The notes under the pieces are model-generated. The model had not been told where the DNA came from, made no database searches, and saw nothing but the letters and a program-made list of their open reading frames with translations. DNA of 64,000 bases from PLanc-01 sp035342095. Its GTDB lineage: Bacteria > Planctomycetota > Phycisphaerae > Sedimentisphaerales > Anaerobacaceae. The stretch covers positions 28,918 to 92,917 of the forward strand of contig DAOQWL010000010.1 of NCBI GenBank assembly GCA_035342095.1, read 5' to 3'. Shown here piece after piece: positions 7,864-17,550 of the stretch. The position numbers and the translations under genes are program-made. Numbering within the stretch: position 1 is the first letter of the stretch; every line of letters begins with the position of its first letter.

Positions 7864-7902
7864 GGCCGGAGCCTTTCTCCGTTCTTCATCAAGGCTCCGG
7901 CC
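7864..7902. terminator. hairpin between convergent units
   Basis: GGCCGGAGCCTT (7864-7875) pairs perfectly with AAGGCTCCGGCC (7891-7902), loop 15 nt. On the minus strand it is followed by CTTTTCATTC, a fair T-rich tail, so it probably ends the sigma-factor transcript; it may also end the small gene on the plus strand. Confidence 0.65.
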
Positions 7903-8045
7903 GGTGCCACTTTGATCCTCGGCTTGGCATGGGCGGCTCATTCTGACGCTCCATTGCACGCGCCTGGGGATTACCCGATGCAATCCCTTGCAATGCGAGG
8001 CCCCCCAAGGCTGCCCGCATGGATCATCTCTGTATCTGCACTACC

Positions 8046-8636
8046 TCAGTTGGACGCCTCACAAAGCGAAGACGCGTTCCAGTCCTCGGCAAAACGACCG
8101 ACGGCGGTGTGGAGGCGGCTCTTGACTGTCCCCACGGGAATCCGAAGCATCCCGGCAATCTCCGCATAGGAGAACTTGTGAAAATAGGCCAGGATCAGGA
8201 TCTCCCGCAGCTTTGCCGGCATTCGCGAGATAACCCGTTTCACCGAGGCCGCCGTCTCGTCGCGGACCAGATCGTCATAGGGCATCCGCTCGTCGGAATC
8301 AAGCGTGTTCAGTACGTCGTCGATCGAATGCTCGTCACTGTCGAACATGCTGCCCAGGTTGGCGGAATCGACCCGCTGCATGCGGCGTAGCGCGTCCTTC
8401 GCCTTGTTCGCGGCGATGGTAAACAGCCACGGGCGGAGCGGACGCGACTGATCGAACGAATCCCGACTGATGTACAACTGCATGAAGGTCTCCTGGAAGA
8501 CGTCGTCCACCATATCCGACTGGTTCAGAAACCTCCTCAGGAACACGTATAGACTGTCCTTGTACTGCTTCACGAGCTCCTGGAAAGCCTCTTCCTCGCC
8601 CGCGGCGTAGCGTTTCAAAAGTTCCATATCGTTCAT
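8046..8636 (-). CDS. ECF-type RNA polymerase sigma factor
   Basis: 196 residues. Sigma region 2 spans about 10-90 (DDVFQETFMQLY, RPLRPWLFTIAANKAKDALR). Region 4 spans about 135-190 and has a clear HTH (YAEIAGMLRIPVGTVKSRLH). The family recruits core RNA polymerase to promoters of stress or envelope genes. The ATG has GGAAGGGG upstream. No anti-sigma gene is adjacent on the same strand: downstream lies only intergenic DNA and a terminator-like hairpin. The region 2-4 linker (about 91-130) is acidic and slightly long. Confidence 0.92.
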   Translation of the reverse strand: MNDMELLKRYAAGEEEAFQELVKQYKDSLYVFLRRFLNQSDMVDDVFQETFMQLYISRDSFDQSRPLRPWLFTIAANKAKDALRRMQRVDSANLGSMFDSDEHSIDDVLNTLDSDERMPYDDLVRDETAASVKRVISRMPAKLREILILAYFHKFSYAEIAGMLRIPVGTVKSRLHTAVGRFAEDWNASSLCEASN

Positions 8637-9054
8637 CGTATATCCCCTTCCAAAAACACACTATTCACGGGGGTAATGGTAACAAAGACGAGAGATCAGC
8701 AAATCGGGCGATGACTGCTTCTGCTATCCGGCTCTGCACCCCTTTTGGCATCAGGGAATCCCCTACGTGACACTGGCATTTCCCCGATACCCCAAGACAG
8801 AGGGGAGAGAAGGTCGTGCCCGCACCGCTTGGCCGTCGGAAAGGGTAGTCGTACCGACCTGTCCGGTATCGGCGGTTTTCCCTTGACCTCAGGGAGGCTG
8901 TCCCGTTTAATAGAGGGCTATTTGCGGCATAGCCGGGCCGATCGGGATGCACCGGATGCCGCGGGACTTCCGTCTCGTTGGGCCGTCCGGTCCGCGGTCG
9001 CTGTCGCCCTCGGCTTCGACGCGAATGGATCCGGCAAGAGGATAGGGGACAATC
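8637..9054. other. divergent intergenic region, sigma factor / hom
   Basis: 418 bp with no credible gene. It carries the hom-operon promoter at 8883-8911 and a leader of about 135 nt before the GTG start of hom. No known attenuator or riboswitch consensus was recognised in that leader. Confidence 0.5.
8883..8911 (+). promoter_or_regulatory. promoter of hom-apgM-lysC operon
   Basis: TTGACC (8883-8888), 17-bp spacer, TTTAAT (8906-8911). Transcription would start near 8918, giving a leader of about 135 nt. Confidence 0.55.
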
Positions 9055-10380
9055 GTGGAAGAGAAGCGTGTGCGCGTGGGACTCGTCGGGTTCGGCATCG
9101 TCGGAACCGGCGTCGCCAAGCTGATCCTGGAACAGGCGGACCCGTTCGTCCAGAAGATGGGCGTCCGCCCGGAACTGGCCTGCGTCGTCGATATGGACAC
9201 GACCCGTCCGCGCCCCGTGCAACTGCCCCCCGGCGTGCTCACGAACGACCTGAACCGCCTGCTCAACGACCCGTCCATCACCATCGGAATCGAGCTCGTC
9301 GGCGGCACCGGCATCGCCAAGGACATTGTGCTCAAGATGCTCCGCGCCGGCAAAGACGTGGTCACCGCCAACAAGGCCCTGCTGGCCAAGCACGGAGCGG
9401 AGCTGTACCAGGCCGCACGCGAGAACGGCCGGTGCATCGCCTTCGAAGCCAGTTGCGTCGGAGGCGTCCCGATCATCGGCGCCATCCGCACCGGCCTGGC
9501 GGCCAATGAGATCTCCGCCATGTACGGCATCGTCAACGGCACCTGCAACTACATCCTGTCCAACATGAGTTCGCAGGATGAGAAGTTCTCGCAGGCGCTG
9601 GCGAAAGCCCAGAAGAAGGGCTTCGCGGAGGCCGACCCGACGCTCGACATCTCCGGCGGCGACAGCGCCCACAAGCTCGCCATCCTCGCCTCCATCGCCT
9701 TCGGCTGCGAGATCACCCTGGACGACATCTTCGTCGAGGGCATCGAAGCGATCTCCAAGGAAGACCTGCGGTACGGACGCGAAATGGGCTACTGCCTCAA
9801 GCTGCTCGCCATCGCCCAGAAGAACAGCCAGGGACGGATCTCGCTGCGGGTCCATCCCTCGTTCATCGCGGCCAACACCGCCCTGGCGAGGGTCGATGGC
9901 TCCTTCAACGCCCTGAGCGTCTTCGGCAGCGCCGTGGGCGAGACCCTCTACTACGGTCGCGGCGCCGGCATGATGCCGACCGCCAGCGCCGTGCTCGCGG
10001 ATATCATCGACGTCGCCATCGGAAACTCGCGGACCACGTTCAACCAGTTGTATCTCAAGCCGCGAAGCGAGGTCCAGGGGATCATCGAGCCGATCGGGGA
10101 GATCCTCACCCGGTTCTACCTCCGCGTGATGGCCAAGGACAATCCCGGCGTCGTGGCCCGCTACGGCGGGGTCCTGGGCGACCACGACATCAGCATCTCC
10201 GGCGCCCTCCAGCACGAGGGGACCGGGCCCAACAACACGGTGCCGGTCGTGATCACCACGCACCGGACGCAGGAGAAGAACATGACGGCCGCCCTGGCGG
10301 AACTGGCGAAGCTCGATATCATCAGCGGCAAGCCGGTGTGCGTGCGGATCGTCGATATCCCACAGGATAGAGATACATAG
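9055..10380 (+). CDS. hom: homoserine dehydrogenase
   Basis: 441 residues from a GTG start preceded by GGATAGGGG. The N-terminal Rossmann domain has GLVGFGIVGTGVAK (about 9-22); VVTANKALLAKHG and the substrate-domain run AEADPTLDISGGDSAHKLAI carry the usual catalytic Lys and Asp residues. A C-terminal ACT domain (about 350-435, RVMAKDNPGVVARYGGVLG) is the usual site of threonine feedback. It reduces aspartate semialdehyde to homoserine. It leads an operon with the ApgM-family gene (6 nt on) and aspartate kinase. Confidence 0.95.
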   Translation: MEEKRVRVGLVGFGIVGTGVAKLILEQADPFVQKMGVRPELACVVDMDTTRPRPVQLPPGVLTNDLNRLLNDPSITIGIELVGGTGIAKDIVLKMLRAGKDVVTANKALLAKHGAELYQAARENGRCIAFEASCVGGVPIIGAIRTGLAANEISAMYGIVNGTCNYILSNMSSQDEKFSQALAKAQKKGFAEADPTLDISGGDSAHKLAILASIAFGCEITLDDIFVEGIEAISKEDLRYGREMGYCLKLLAIAQKNSQGRISLRVHPSFIAANTALARVDGSFNALSVFGSAVGETLYYGRGAGMMPTASAVLADIIDVAIGNSRTTFNQLYLKPRSEVQGIIEPIGEILTRFYLRVMAKDNPGVVARYGGVLGDHDISISGALQHEGTGPNNTVPVVITTHRTQEKNMTAALAELAKLDIISGKPVCVRIVDIPQDRDT

Positions 10381-10386
10381 GTCGAT

Positions 10387-11574
10387 ATGTCCAAATATGT
10401 GATCATCGTCCCCGACGGGGCGGCGGACGAGCCGCTTGAACTGTTCGAGGGCAAGACGCCCCTCGAAGCGGCACACACCCCGAACATGGACCGGATCAGC
10501 GTCGAAGGCCGCCAGGGTCTGGTGCAGACGGTGCCCGACGGGCTCGAGCCGGGCAGCGACGTCGCCCAGATGAGCCTGCTCGGGTACGACCCGCTGCGCT
10601 ACTACACCGGGCGGGCGCCCATCGAAGCCGCCGCGAGGAACATCCGCCTCGGAATGGACGACTGGGTCTTCCGCTGCAATCTGGTCACCATCGCCGACGG
10701 CCTCATGGCCGACCACAGCGCCGGGCACATCTCCACGGAGGAAGGCAGCAGCCTGATCCGTGAGCTGCAAAGGCATATCAGCGACGAGCGAATCAGCCTG
10801 CACACCGGCGTCAGCTACCGCCATCTGCTCGTCTTGCGGGGCATGGATTTCGACGTGCGGACCTATCCGCCGCACGACCATATCGGAAAGCCGGTCGAGA
10901 AGCTCCTGCCGCGAGGCAAGGGCGCCGATCTGCTGATCCAACTGATGAACCAGTCACAGCAACTATTCGCGGGTCACGACATCAACAAGGTGCGACAGGA
11001 CCTCGGGGAGAACCAGGTCAGCTCCATCTGGCTCTGGGGCCAGGGCAAGCAGGCCCGCCTGGACAGCTTCCGCAAGCGCTACGGTCTCAAAGGGACAGCA
11101 ATCACCGCGGTGGATCTCGTCCGCGGACTGGCCAAGCTGGTCGGCTTCGACCTGATCACAGTGCCCGGCGCGACGGGATTCCTCGACACGAACTACGAGG
11201 GCAAGGGCCAGGCCGCGATCCAGGCGATCGATGAGTACGACCTCGTCTTCGTCCATGTGGAGGCGCCGGACGAGGCCGGACACGAGGGCAACGCGGAAGC
11301 GAAGAAGCAAGCCATCGAGCAGGTGGACAAATACGTGGTCGGACCGGTGCTGGAGGCCCTCTCGCGTCACGAGAACTGGCGAATCCTGGTGCTGCCGGAC
11401 CATCCGACCCCGGTCAAGAGCGGCGCGCACTCGGCCGACGCGGTGCCCTTCGCGATGGCTGGAACCGGAATCACGGGAGTTCTGCACGCGGCCTTCAGCG
11501 AGAGCAACGCGGCCAAGGCGGGCCTTCGCATCGAGAAGGGCTGCGAACTGATGGAGTACTTTCTCAAGAGTTGA
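10387..11574 (+). CDS. ApgM-family phosphotransferase, candidate homoserine kinase / iPGM-like
   Basis: 395 residues of the cofactor-independent phosphoglycerate mutase-like (ApgM) branch of the alkaline phosphatase superfamily. The N-terminal metal motif VIIVPDGAADEP and the catalytic Ser region (LEPGSDVAQMSLLGYDP) are present, with C-terminal HVEAPDEAGHEGN and LPDHPTPV...HSADAVPF metal ligands. The location between hom and lysC matches the subfamily annotated as proposed homoserine kinase on the basis of such neighbourhoods, so a role in threonine synthesis is at least as likely as glycolysis. No classical thrB is in the window. Confidence 0.85.
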   Translation: MSKYVIIVPDGAADEPLELFEGKTPLEAAHTPNMDRISVEGRQGLVQTVPDGLEPGSDVAQMSLLGYDPLRYYTGRAPIEAAARNIRLGMDDWVFRCNLVTIADGLMADHSAGHISTEEGSSLIRELQRHISDERISLHTGVSYRHLLVLRGMDFDVRTYPPHDHIGKPVEKLLPRGKGADLLIQLMNQSQQLFAGHDINKVRQDLGENQVSSIWLWGQGKQARLDSFRKRYGLKGTAITAVDLVRGLAKLVGFDLITVPGATGFLDTNYEGKGQAAIQAIDEYDLVFVHVEAPDEAGHEGNAEAKKQAIEQVDKYVVGPVLEALSRHENWRILVLPDHPTPVKSGAHSADAVPFAMAGTGITGVLHAAFSESNAAKAGLRIEKGCELMEYFLKS

Positions 11575-11597
11575 TTTTTAAGGGTGACAAAACAACT

Positions 11598-12839
11598 ATG
11601 GCAATCATCGTTCAGAAGTTCGGCGGCCCCTCGGTGGCGAACGCAGAGAAGATCCGCCGGGCGGCCAAACGGATCATCGAGCGGATGCAGGCCGGCTTTC
11701 AGGTCTGCGTGGTCGCAGCCGCCCGAGGACAACAGATCGAGGAGCTCCTGCGGGACGCGAGGGAACTCAATCCCAATCCGCCGAAGCGGGAAATGGACCA
11801 GCTCCTGAGCACGGGCGAGCAGCAGACCATCTCGCTGCTGGCCATGGCTCTGGAGGCCATGGGCCAGAAGGCGATCAGCCTGACCGGGACCCAGATCCAC
11901 ATGTTGACCGACGGCGTCTTCAGCAACGCCCAGATCAAAAGCGTCGATTCGGAGTTCATCCGGCGCGAGTTGAACGAGGGCAAGGTCGTCATCGTCGCCG
12001 GCTACCAGGGCGTCGATGAGCGAGGCAACGTCACTTCGCTCGGGCGCGGCGGGTCCGACACGAGCGCCGTGGCCCTGGCGGCGGCCCTGAAAGCCGAGGA
12101 GTGCGAGATCTTCGCCGACATGGACGGCGTCTACACCGCCGATCCGAAGGTCTTCAAGAAGGCCGCGATGCTCGACGAGATCAGTTACGACGAAATGATC
12201 GAGATGGCTGGTCTGGGCGCCGGCGTCATGCACAGCCGGTCCGTCGCCATCGGCAAACGATACAACGTCAGGATTCGAATCCGAAACAGTGAAAACGACA
12301 ATCCGGGAACCATCATCACTCACGAGGTACCGCAAATGGAAGGCATATTGGTGTCGGGTGCGACAATTCAGAAGGACATGGCAAAGATCGGCATTGCGGG
12401 AATTCCGAATGTCCCCGGGACGGCCGCGAGGATCTTCGCCCGGCTGGCCGAGGCCAAGGTCGTCGTCGACGACATCATCCAGACCGAGATCAGCCATGAG
12501 AAGGCGAACATGTCGTTCATGGTCAAGAAGTCCGACGTCGAGACCGCCCAGCAGGTGGCGAACGAGCTGAAGGCGGAACTGCCCTGCGACAGCGTCTTCG
12601 TGCGAGACGACATCGCGCTGGTCTCCGCGATCGGGGTCGGGATGCGGTCTCAGTACGGCGTGGCCGAGAGAATGTTCGGGGCCCTGGCCTTGGCCGAGGT
12701 GAACATCGACTCGATCACCACGAGCGAGATCCGGATCAGTTGTGCCGTCGGCCGACAGGACGTCGAACGGGCGCTCGAGGCGGTCTGCCTGGCGTTCGAG
12801 CTGGATCGACCCGCCCGACAGCGGACCAGGAAGAAGTGA
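11598..12839 (+). CDS. lysC: aspartate kinase
   Basis: 413 residues. The ATG at 11598 is used; AAGGGT lies about 12 nt upstream. The amino acid kinase domain covers 1-240 (VTSLGRGGSDTSAVALAAAL, ADMDGVYTADPK), and two ACT domains follow (about 265-405), as in feedback-controlled aspartokinases. It phosphorylates aspartate, the entry step for lysine, threonine and methionine. Odd: the N-terminal nucleotide/aspartate motif reads KFGGPSVAN, with Pro11 where KFGG[TS]SV is usual. It is the third gene of the hom operon; a terminator-like hairpin follows 62 nt past the stop. Confidence 0.94.
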   Translation: MAIIVQKFGGPSVANAEKIRRAAKRIIERMQAGFQVCVVAAARGQQIEELLRDARELNPNPPKREMDQLLSTGEQQTISLLAMALEAMGQKAISLTGTQIHMLTDGVFSNAQIKSVDSEFIRRELNEGKVVIVAGYQGVDERGNVTSLGRGGSDTSAVALAAALKAEECEIFADMDGVYTADPKVFKKAAMLDEISYDEMIEMAGLGAGVMHSRSVAIGKRYNVRIRIRNSENDNPGTIITHEVPQMEGILVSGATIQKDMAKIGIAGIPNVPGTAARIFARLAEAKVVVDDIIQTEISHEKANMSFMVKKSDVETAQQVANELKAELPCDSVFVRDDIALVSAIGVGMRSQYGVAERMFGALALAEVNIDSITTSEIRISCAVGRQDVERALEAVCLAFELDRPARQRTRKK

Positions 12840-12885
12840 CCGGGACTCCACGGAGTTGGCTCGCAGACGAACAAGCCGACGCGCG

Positions 12886-13515
12886 ATGAGCAGACGACAA
12901 CGAGCCGTCCTGATCGGCATCTCTCTGATCGGGACGGCTCTTTTCGTTGCGCTCGACCGGGGTGTCGTGGCCCCGAACTGGCCCGGTGCGCCCACGGGAC
13001 GCCAACAGACCCTCGCCGACGATCAGGCGCGATACGACGGGCGGACCTTCTCCGTCGTCCGGGTCGTCGACGGCGACACGCTCCACCTGGGCGCCGCGGA
13101 CGGGGCCGACGAGACGACCAAGGTCCGTCTCATCGGAGTGGACGCCCCCGAGATGGGCTGGGACACCGGCCGGCGGATGTACTACGCCGACGAAGCCACC
13201 GCATTCGCGCGGCAGTCGGCTCTCGGCCGGCGGGTCACCATCTATCTCGACCAACGGGCCGGAAGTCGGGATCGCTACCAGCGACTCCTCGCCTACATCC
13301 AGTTGCCCGACGGGAAGTTCCTGAACGAGGAGCTGCTCTCCGAGGGGTTCGCCTACGCGGACGTTCGGTTCAAGCACGGGTACTTTCAAAAGTACCGGCA
13401 GTTGGAGGCCGGCGCCCGCGCCCTCGACAAGGGCCTCTGGGCCCACGTCCGACCCGAGCAGATGCCCGCCTGGCGACAGAAGAAGCAGACGGAAGGGTCT
13501 GGGGACTCGGATTGA
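12886..13515 (+). CDS. membrane-anchored or secreted staphylococcal-nuclease-like protein
   Basis: 209 residues. An N-terminal basic stretch plus hydrophobic helix (AVLIGISLIGTALFVAL, about 7-23) is a signal anchor. The SNase domain follows: VVRVVDGDTLHL, VRLIGVDAPEMG (catalytic Arg and Asp residues) and SRDRYQRLLAYI (second catalytic Arg). The family is Ca-dependent and hydrolyses DNA or RNA, usually outside the cytoplasm. The Shine-Dalgarno is weak. A terminator-like hairpin (12902-12944) lies inside the sequence coding the anchor helix. It is convergent with the NtrC-type regulator. Confidence 0.85.
   Translation: MSRRQRAVLIGISLIGTALFVALDRGVVAPNWPGAPTGRQQTLADDQARYDGRTFSVVRVVDGDTLHLGAADGADETTKVRLIGVDAPEMGWDTGRRMYYADEATAFARQSALGRRVTIYLDQRAGSRDRYQRLLAYIQLPDGKFLNEELLSEGFAYADVRFKHGYFQKYRQLEAGARALDKGLWAHVRPEQMPAWRQKKQTEGSGDSD
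12902..12944 (+). terminator. intrinsic terminator-like hairpin inside the nuclease 5' coding region
   Basis: GAGCCGTCC (12902-12910) pairs perfectly with GGACGGCTC (12932-12940) and TTTT follows directly. It lies 62 nt after the lysC stop and would terminate or attenuate the hom operon, even though it is within codons 6-20 of the nuclease gene. Confidence 0.5.
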
Positions 13516-13567
13516 TTCCTGCAGAGTAGATGCCCCCGCCAAGAATGCGCCACGTGTCACGGATGTC

Positions 13568-13587
13568 ATTCCCGCGAAAGCGGGAAT
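13568..13587. repeat. REP-like hairpin (ATTCCCGC-GAAA-GCGGGAAT), copy 2
   Basis: Perfect 8-bp stem with a GAAA tetraloop between two convergent genes, well placed to act as a bidirectional terminator. It shares its core with 7491-7510. Confidence 0.8.
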
Positions 13588-13604
13588 CCACTGCGAGGAT
13601 CGTC

Positions 13605-14984
<1,380 letters not shown>

Positions 14985-15140
14985 CCCTACACCTTCACAC
15001 GCCCAATCTCATTCCATGGGGACAAGGCAATCGCGTCGGCAAGATCCACACCCTGTAAGGCTCGACAACCGACACTCCCTTGCCCCCGGAACCGATGTGC
15101 GGGCCATTGTACACGAGGTCCCTCGATCCATCAAGGGGTT

Positions 15141-16079
15141 TCATCGCAAGGGCGTCGGTCCGCCGTCCATCGGGAGACTCTGCTTTCGGAACGACGGCAG
15201 GTCCGGCTCCACATGAACCGTGATGTTCACAGGCCGACTGATCTCCTCGTCCAGGGCCTTCTCCAGTCTCTCGGAAACGTCGTGGGCCGCAGCGATGTTC
15301 AGCTCGGGATCCACGAGAATGTGCACGTCGAGAAAGACCTCGCGTCCGACGGTACGGGTCCTGAGCCGGTGCCACTGGCGAATGGCAGGGTCCGCACCCA
15401 TGATGCTCTTGACGTGCTCGAGCGTCTCGGGATCGACCGCGGCTTCGGTCAATTCCATGACCGCGTCGACCACCACCTTGACGCCAACGAAGACGATCAT
15501 CAGCCCTACCGCGATGGCCGCGACCTGGTCCCCATGATCGTAGCCGGCCACCATCGCAAGGAAACCGACCAACACCGCCACGGAGCTGAAGGCATCGCTG
15601 CGATGGTGCCAGGCGTTGGCGTAGACCACAGGGCTATGAAGCCTCCTGGCCGCTTTCTTTGTGACACGATAGAGCCATTCCTTGGCGACAATCGACAGCA
15701 TGGCCCCCGCCAGAATGCCCCAGTGCGGCGCCGTGGTCTGACTTCTCGCGATCGACAGGGCGCCTTGATACACCATGAAACCGCCGACGCCCATCAGGGT
15801 CAGGGCGACAAACACGGCACAGAACGTCTCGATTCGGCCGTGACCGTAGGGGTGCATCAGGTCGGGCTTCTTACCGCCCCAGTACGACCCGATGACGACG
15901 GCCACGTCGGTCGCCAGGTCCGACAGGGAGTGGATCGCGTCTGCGATCATCGCCAGCGAGGAAACCGCCATGCCAATGGCAATCTTGACAAGGGCCAAAA
16001 CGATATTGACAGCCGCGCCGAGGCAAGTAACCAACCGGATCTGTCGAGCGGCGTCTTCGTGTTTGCTAGTTGCCGCCAT
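15141..16079 (-). CDS. cation diffusion facilitator (CDF) family transporter
   Basis: 312 residues with six predicted membrane helices in the first 210 residues and a C-terminal cytoplasmic metallochaperone-like domain. Metal-site signatures are DAIHSLSDLATD in helix 2 and NAWHHRSDAFSS in helix 5, typical of Zn/Fe/Mn exporters. It would export divalent metal by proton antiport. The start overlaps the 3' end of glmM by 14 nt, so it is translated as the last gene of the DUF2752-serA-glmM-CDF unit. Confidence 0.92.
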   Translation of the reverse strand: MAATSKHEDAARQIRLVTCLGAAVNIVLALVKIAIGMAVSSLAMIADAIHSLSDLATDVAVVIGSYWGGKKPDLMHPYGHGRIETFCAVFVALTLMGVGGFMVYQGALSIARSQTTAPHWGILAGAMLSIVAKEWLYRVTKKAARRLHSPVVYANAWHHRSDAFSSVAVLVGFLAMVAGYDHGDQVAAIAVGLMIVFVGVKVVVDAVMELTEAAVDPETLEHVKSIMGADPAIRQWHRLRTRTVGREVFLDVHILVDPELNIAAAHDVSERLEKALDEEISRPVNITVHVEPDLPSFRKQSLPMDGGPTPLR

Positions 16080-17460
16080 CGTCGCGTCCCAGCACAGAAC
16101 CGCGTATTTCGGAAACGGCGTGGATGTACCGTTGGGCGGCGGGCTCGTCCTTGGCCTCGACGATGATCCGCATCACCGGCTCGGTGTTGCTGGTCCGCAG
16201 GTGAATCCAGCCGTCGGCGAAGTCCAGGCGCAGGCCGTCCGAGGTGTTCACGGCGGCCTTGGGGAACTTCTGTACCGCCAGGTCCATGATCCGACGCGCC
16301 TGCTGCGAATTGGCAGCGAGCTTCTCTTTGTGCATGGCGTAGCCGCCGATCTCCCGCACGAGGGCGCTGATGGTCTTGCCCGCGTCGGCCATCAACTGAA
16401 GGACCAGGGCCATCCCGACAAGACTGTCGCGAACGGGCCCGACTCGCAGGTCGATGACGCCGCCGTTACCCTCGCCGCCGATGACGCAGCCGTGCTCGAT
16501 CATGGCGTTGGCGACGTGCGCCTCGCCGACCGGAGTCCGGATGACTCGACCGCCCGCCCGGTGGGCGAGGTCGTCGATCATTCGCGAGGTGGACAGATTG
16601 GCGGCAGCGGTCCCGGAACCCGCGGAGAAGACGTGTTTGGCCGCCAGGGCCAGCGTGTACTCCTCTCCGATGTAGACGCCATGCTCATCGACGATCGCCA
16701 GGCGGTCGGCGTCCGGGTCCTGGGCAAAACCGAGTTCCGCTTTCTCCTGCTTCACCCGCTGGCACAGATCGACCAGGTTCTCCGCAATCGGCTCGGCGCC
16801 GTGAGCAAACAGCCCGGTCGGCTCGTCGTTCATGGCGATGACTTCGCAGCCCAACGCGGCCAGGAGCTTCTTGGCGACCCGAGCACCGGCGCCGTTGATG
16901 CTGTCAAGCACGATGCGGCGTCTCTTGCGCCCGATCTGCCCGGCATCGACGGTGGCCAGGACCTTCTCGACGTGAACGCGGTCCGTGTCGTCGTCGCGGC
17001 TGACCGTACCACAGTGGACGGAATCGACGTAACGGATCTGCCCATCCTGGAATGCCTTCTTGATCCGCTCGGCCGTAGCCAGCGGCGGGGCCATTCCGTT
17101 GCTCAACAGCAGCTTGATCCCGTTGTACGGCAGCGGATTGTGGGACGCGGTGATGACGATGCCGCCGTCGCAGCCCAGCTCGCGGAGCATGATCCCGACG
17201 CCCGGCGTGGTCACCAGGCCCAGATCGACGACATCTACGCCGACGGAGCACAACCCCGCCGTCATCGCCGACAGGAGCATCGGGCCGCTGACCCGGGAAT
17301 CCCGACCGATGCAGACCTTGAGCCGACGCCCGTTGGCGCCGGCGGAATCCTTCAGGAAGGTCCCGAATGCACCGCCGTACTGGGCCGCAATGACCGGCGT
17401 GAGGTTCTCCCCGATCACTCCCCTCATGCCACTGACACTGATGATAAGATTCTCAGCCAT
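16066..17460 (-). CDS. glmM: phosphoglucosamine mutase, archaeal-like type
   Basis: 464 residues of the alpha-D-phosphohexomutase family. The phosphoserine loop is TASHNP, the metal loop DPDADR, the sugar loop GGEGNGGVID and the phosphate site RTSNTEP. The GEGNGG sugar loop is that of archaeal-type GlmM rather than the GExSGH loop of most bacterial enzymes, so glucosamine phosphate is the likely substrate, though phosphomannomutase activity cannot be excluded. It supplies UDP-GlcNAc precursors. The ATG at 17460 has GGGAG 8 nt upstream. Confidence 0.88.
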   Translation of the reverse strand: MAENLIISVSGMRGVIGENLTPVIAAQYGGAFGTFLKDSAGANGRRLKVCIGRDSRVSGPMLLSAMTAGLCSVGVDVVDLGLVTTPGVGIMLRELGCDGGIVITASHNPLPYNGIKLLLSNGMAPPLATAERIKKAFQDGQIRYVDSVHCGTVSRDDDTDRVHVEKVLATVDAGQIGRKRRRIVLDSINGAGARVAKKLLAALGCEVIAMNDEPTGLFAHGAEPIAENLVDLCQRVKQEKAELGFAQDPDADRLAIVDEHGVYIGEEYTLALAAKHVFSAGSGTAAANLSTSRMIDDLAHRAGGRVIRTPVGEAHVANAMIEHGCVIGGEGNGGVIDLRVGPVRDSLVGMALVLQLMADAGKTISALVREIGGYAMHKEKLAANSQQARRIMDLAVQKFPKAAVNTSDGLRLDFADGWIHLRTSNTEPVMRIIVEAKDEPAAQRYIHAVSEIRGSVLGRDDGGN

Positions 17461-17550
17461 CACGCACACTCCCTTTGCGCACACTCTGCGTCCTGCCGCC
17501 CACGGAGGCGGAAGTGGACTCATCCATCGTATGAGGGGAGACCGAGCCTG

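Noticed and set aside
7486..8169. Plus-strand frame of 227 codons after the DAHP synthase gene
   Set aside because: Begins inside a REP-like hairpin, overlaps the sigma-factor gene antisense and has no domain.
8665..10941. Long minus-strand frame opposite hom
   Set aside because: Shadow of the GC-rich hom and apgM genes; no start signal, no domain.
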